Source: Candidatus Thiodiazotropha sp. (ex Epidulcina cf. delphinae)
Lineage (GTDB): Bacteria > Pseudomonadota > Gammaproteobacteria > Chromatiales > Chromatiaceae
Direction: 5' to 3'
DNA length: 36,806 nucleotides
NCBI GenBank assembly: GCA_025656505.1
Contig: JAHXHR010000021.1
Span: 1 to 36,806, forward strand
Positions 36,717 through 36,806 of the stretch are shown in pieces. Made by a program: the position numbers and the translations under genes. How positions within the stretch are numbered: position 1 is the first letter of the stretch; the number at the start of each line of letters is the position of its first letter. The notes beneath the pieces were generated by a model. It did no database searches. It saw only the letters and a program-made list of their open reading frames with translations, and was not told the DNA's origin.

Positions 36717-36806
36717 CTGCCCATTACCCACAAATATTTCCACCCTTTAAAAACAACGAGTTACAAACCATACCCCTAACAGCCAACAAAAATATGAACC
36801 TAACGA
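36717..36806. mobile_element. R3 copy b, reverse orientation, cut by the window end
   Basis: The reverse complement of this segment matches 28145-28237 almost base for base, including the inverted end CCTGCCCATTACCCA. The other end of the element lies beyond the window. Confidence 0.8.

Overview
The window looks like a chromosomal segment of a free-living or symbiotic gammaproteobacterium. The evidence is the family profile (queA and tgt, an ApbE flavin transferase, a pyruvoyl phosphatidylserine decarboxylase, ArsM, a GGDEF-EAL protein, Tol/Exb-type proton channels), GC-rich coding sequence, and many short palindromic elements between genes. A sulfur-oxidising Chromatiales-like host (Sedimenticola/Thiodiazotropha-type) is my guess from gene content and is not proven by any marker here.

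Layout. 1-1394: decayed group II intron (minus strand) with a broken reverse transcriptase, sitting just past a DUF3187-type outer-membrane protein gene (1418-2422, minus). 2931-12751: a ten-gene plus-strand operon, with overlaps or very short gaps in most places. It encodes a periplasmic protein, three TPR proteins (two of them lipoproteins), a small secreted protein, an ExbB/TolQ-like channel, two ExbD/TolR-like proteins, a TonB/AgmX-like transducer and ApbE. Together they look like a proton-driven envelope-spanning machine. 12911-15312: tgt and queA (queuosine synthesis), separated by an unusual gap that carries a candidate small RNA on the opposite strand. 15487-15651: a miniature transposable element. 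15842-18088: a c-di-GMP enzyme, followed by tRNA-Leu(CAA) and a repeat-rich gap. 19141-23892: a four-gene cluster (Sel1-repeat membrane protein, exported VWA protein, ABC ATPase, FtsX-like permease) that recalls the PpkA/TagST part of the type VI secretion threonine-phosphorylation pathway, but with no T6SS genes in view. 24169-25428: an Ig/Fn3-like lipoprotein with hexanucleotide-repeat linkers. 25826-28028: a glyoxylate-type aminotransferase and Psd. 28365-29901: ArsM and a Tat-exported MsrB.

The most notable region is 30357-36806. One 1839-residue ORF joins a TadE-type prepilin-like N-terminus, an acidic linker, a complete Rhs/YD-repeat shell and a DUF2235 (Tle1-like) phospholipase tip. 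A lipoprotein gene follows that is a plausible immunity protein and carries an in-frame run of 12 G residues, a possible phase-variation switch. After it comes a broken fragment of a second DUF2235 tip, as expected of a displaced orphan toxin cassette. The TadE-Rhs fusion suggests display or export by a pilus-like or type II-like route instead of PAAR/VgrG-type T6SS loading.

Five or more families of short inverted-repeat elements occupy the gaps (15.5, 18.4-19.0, 23.9-24.15, 28.06-28.37 and 36.67-36.8 kb). Several copies occur twice within this window, so their ends and insertions can be read by comparing copies.
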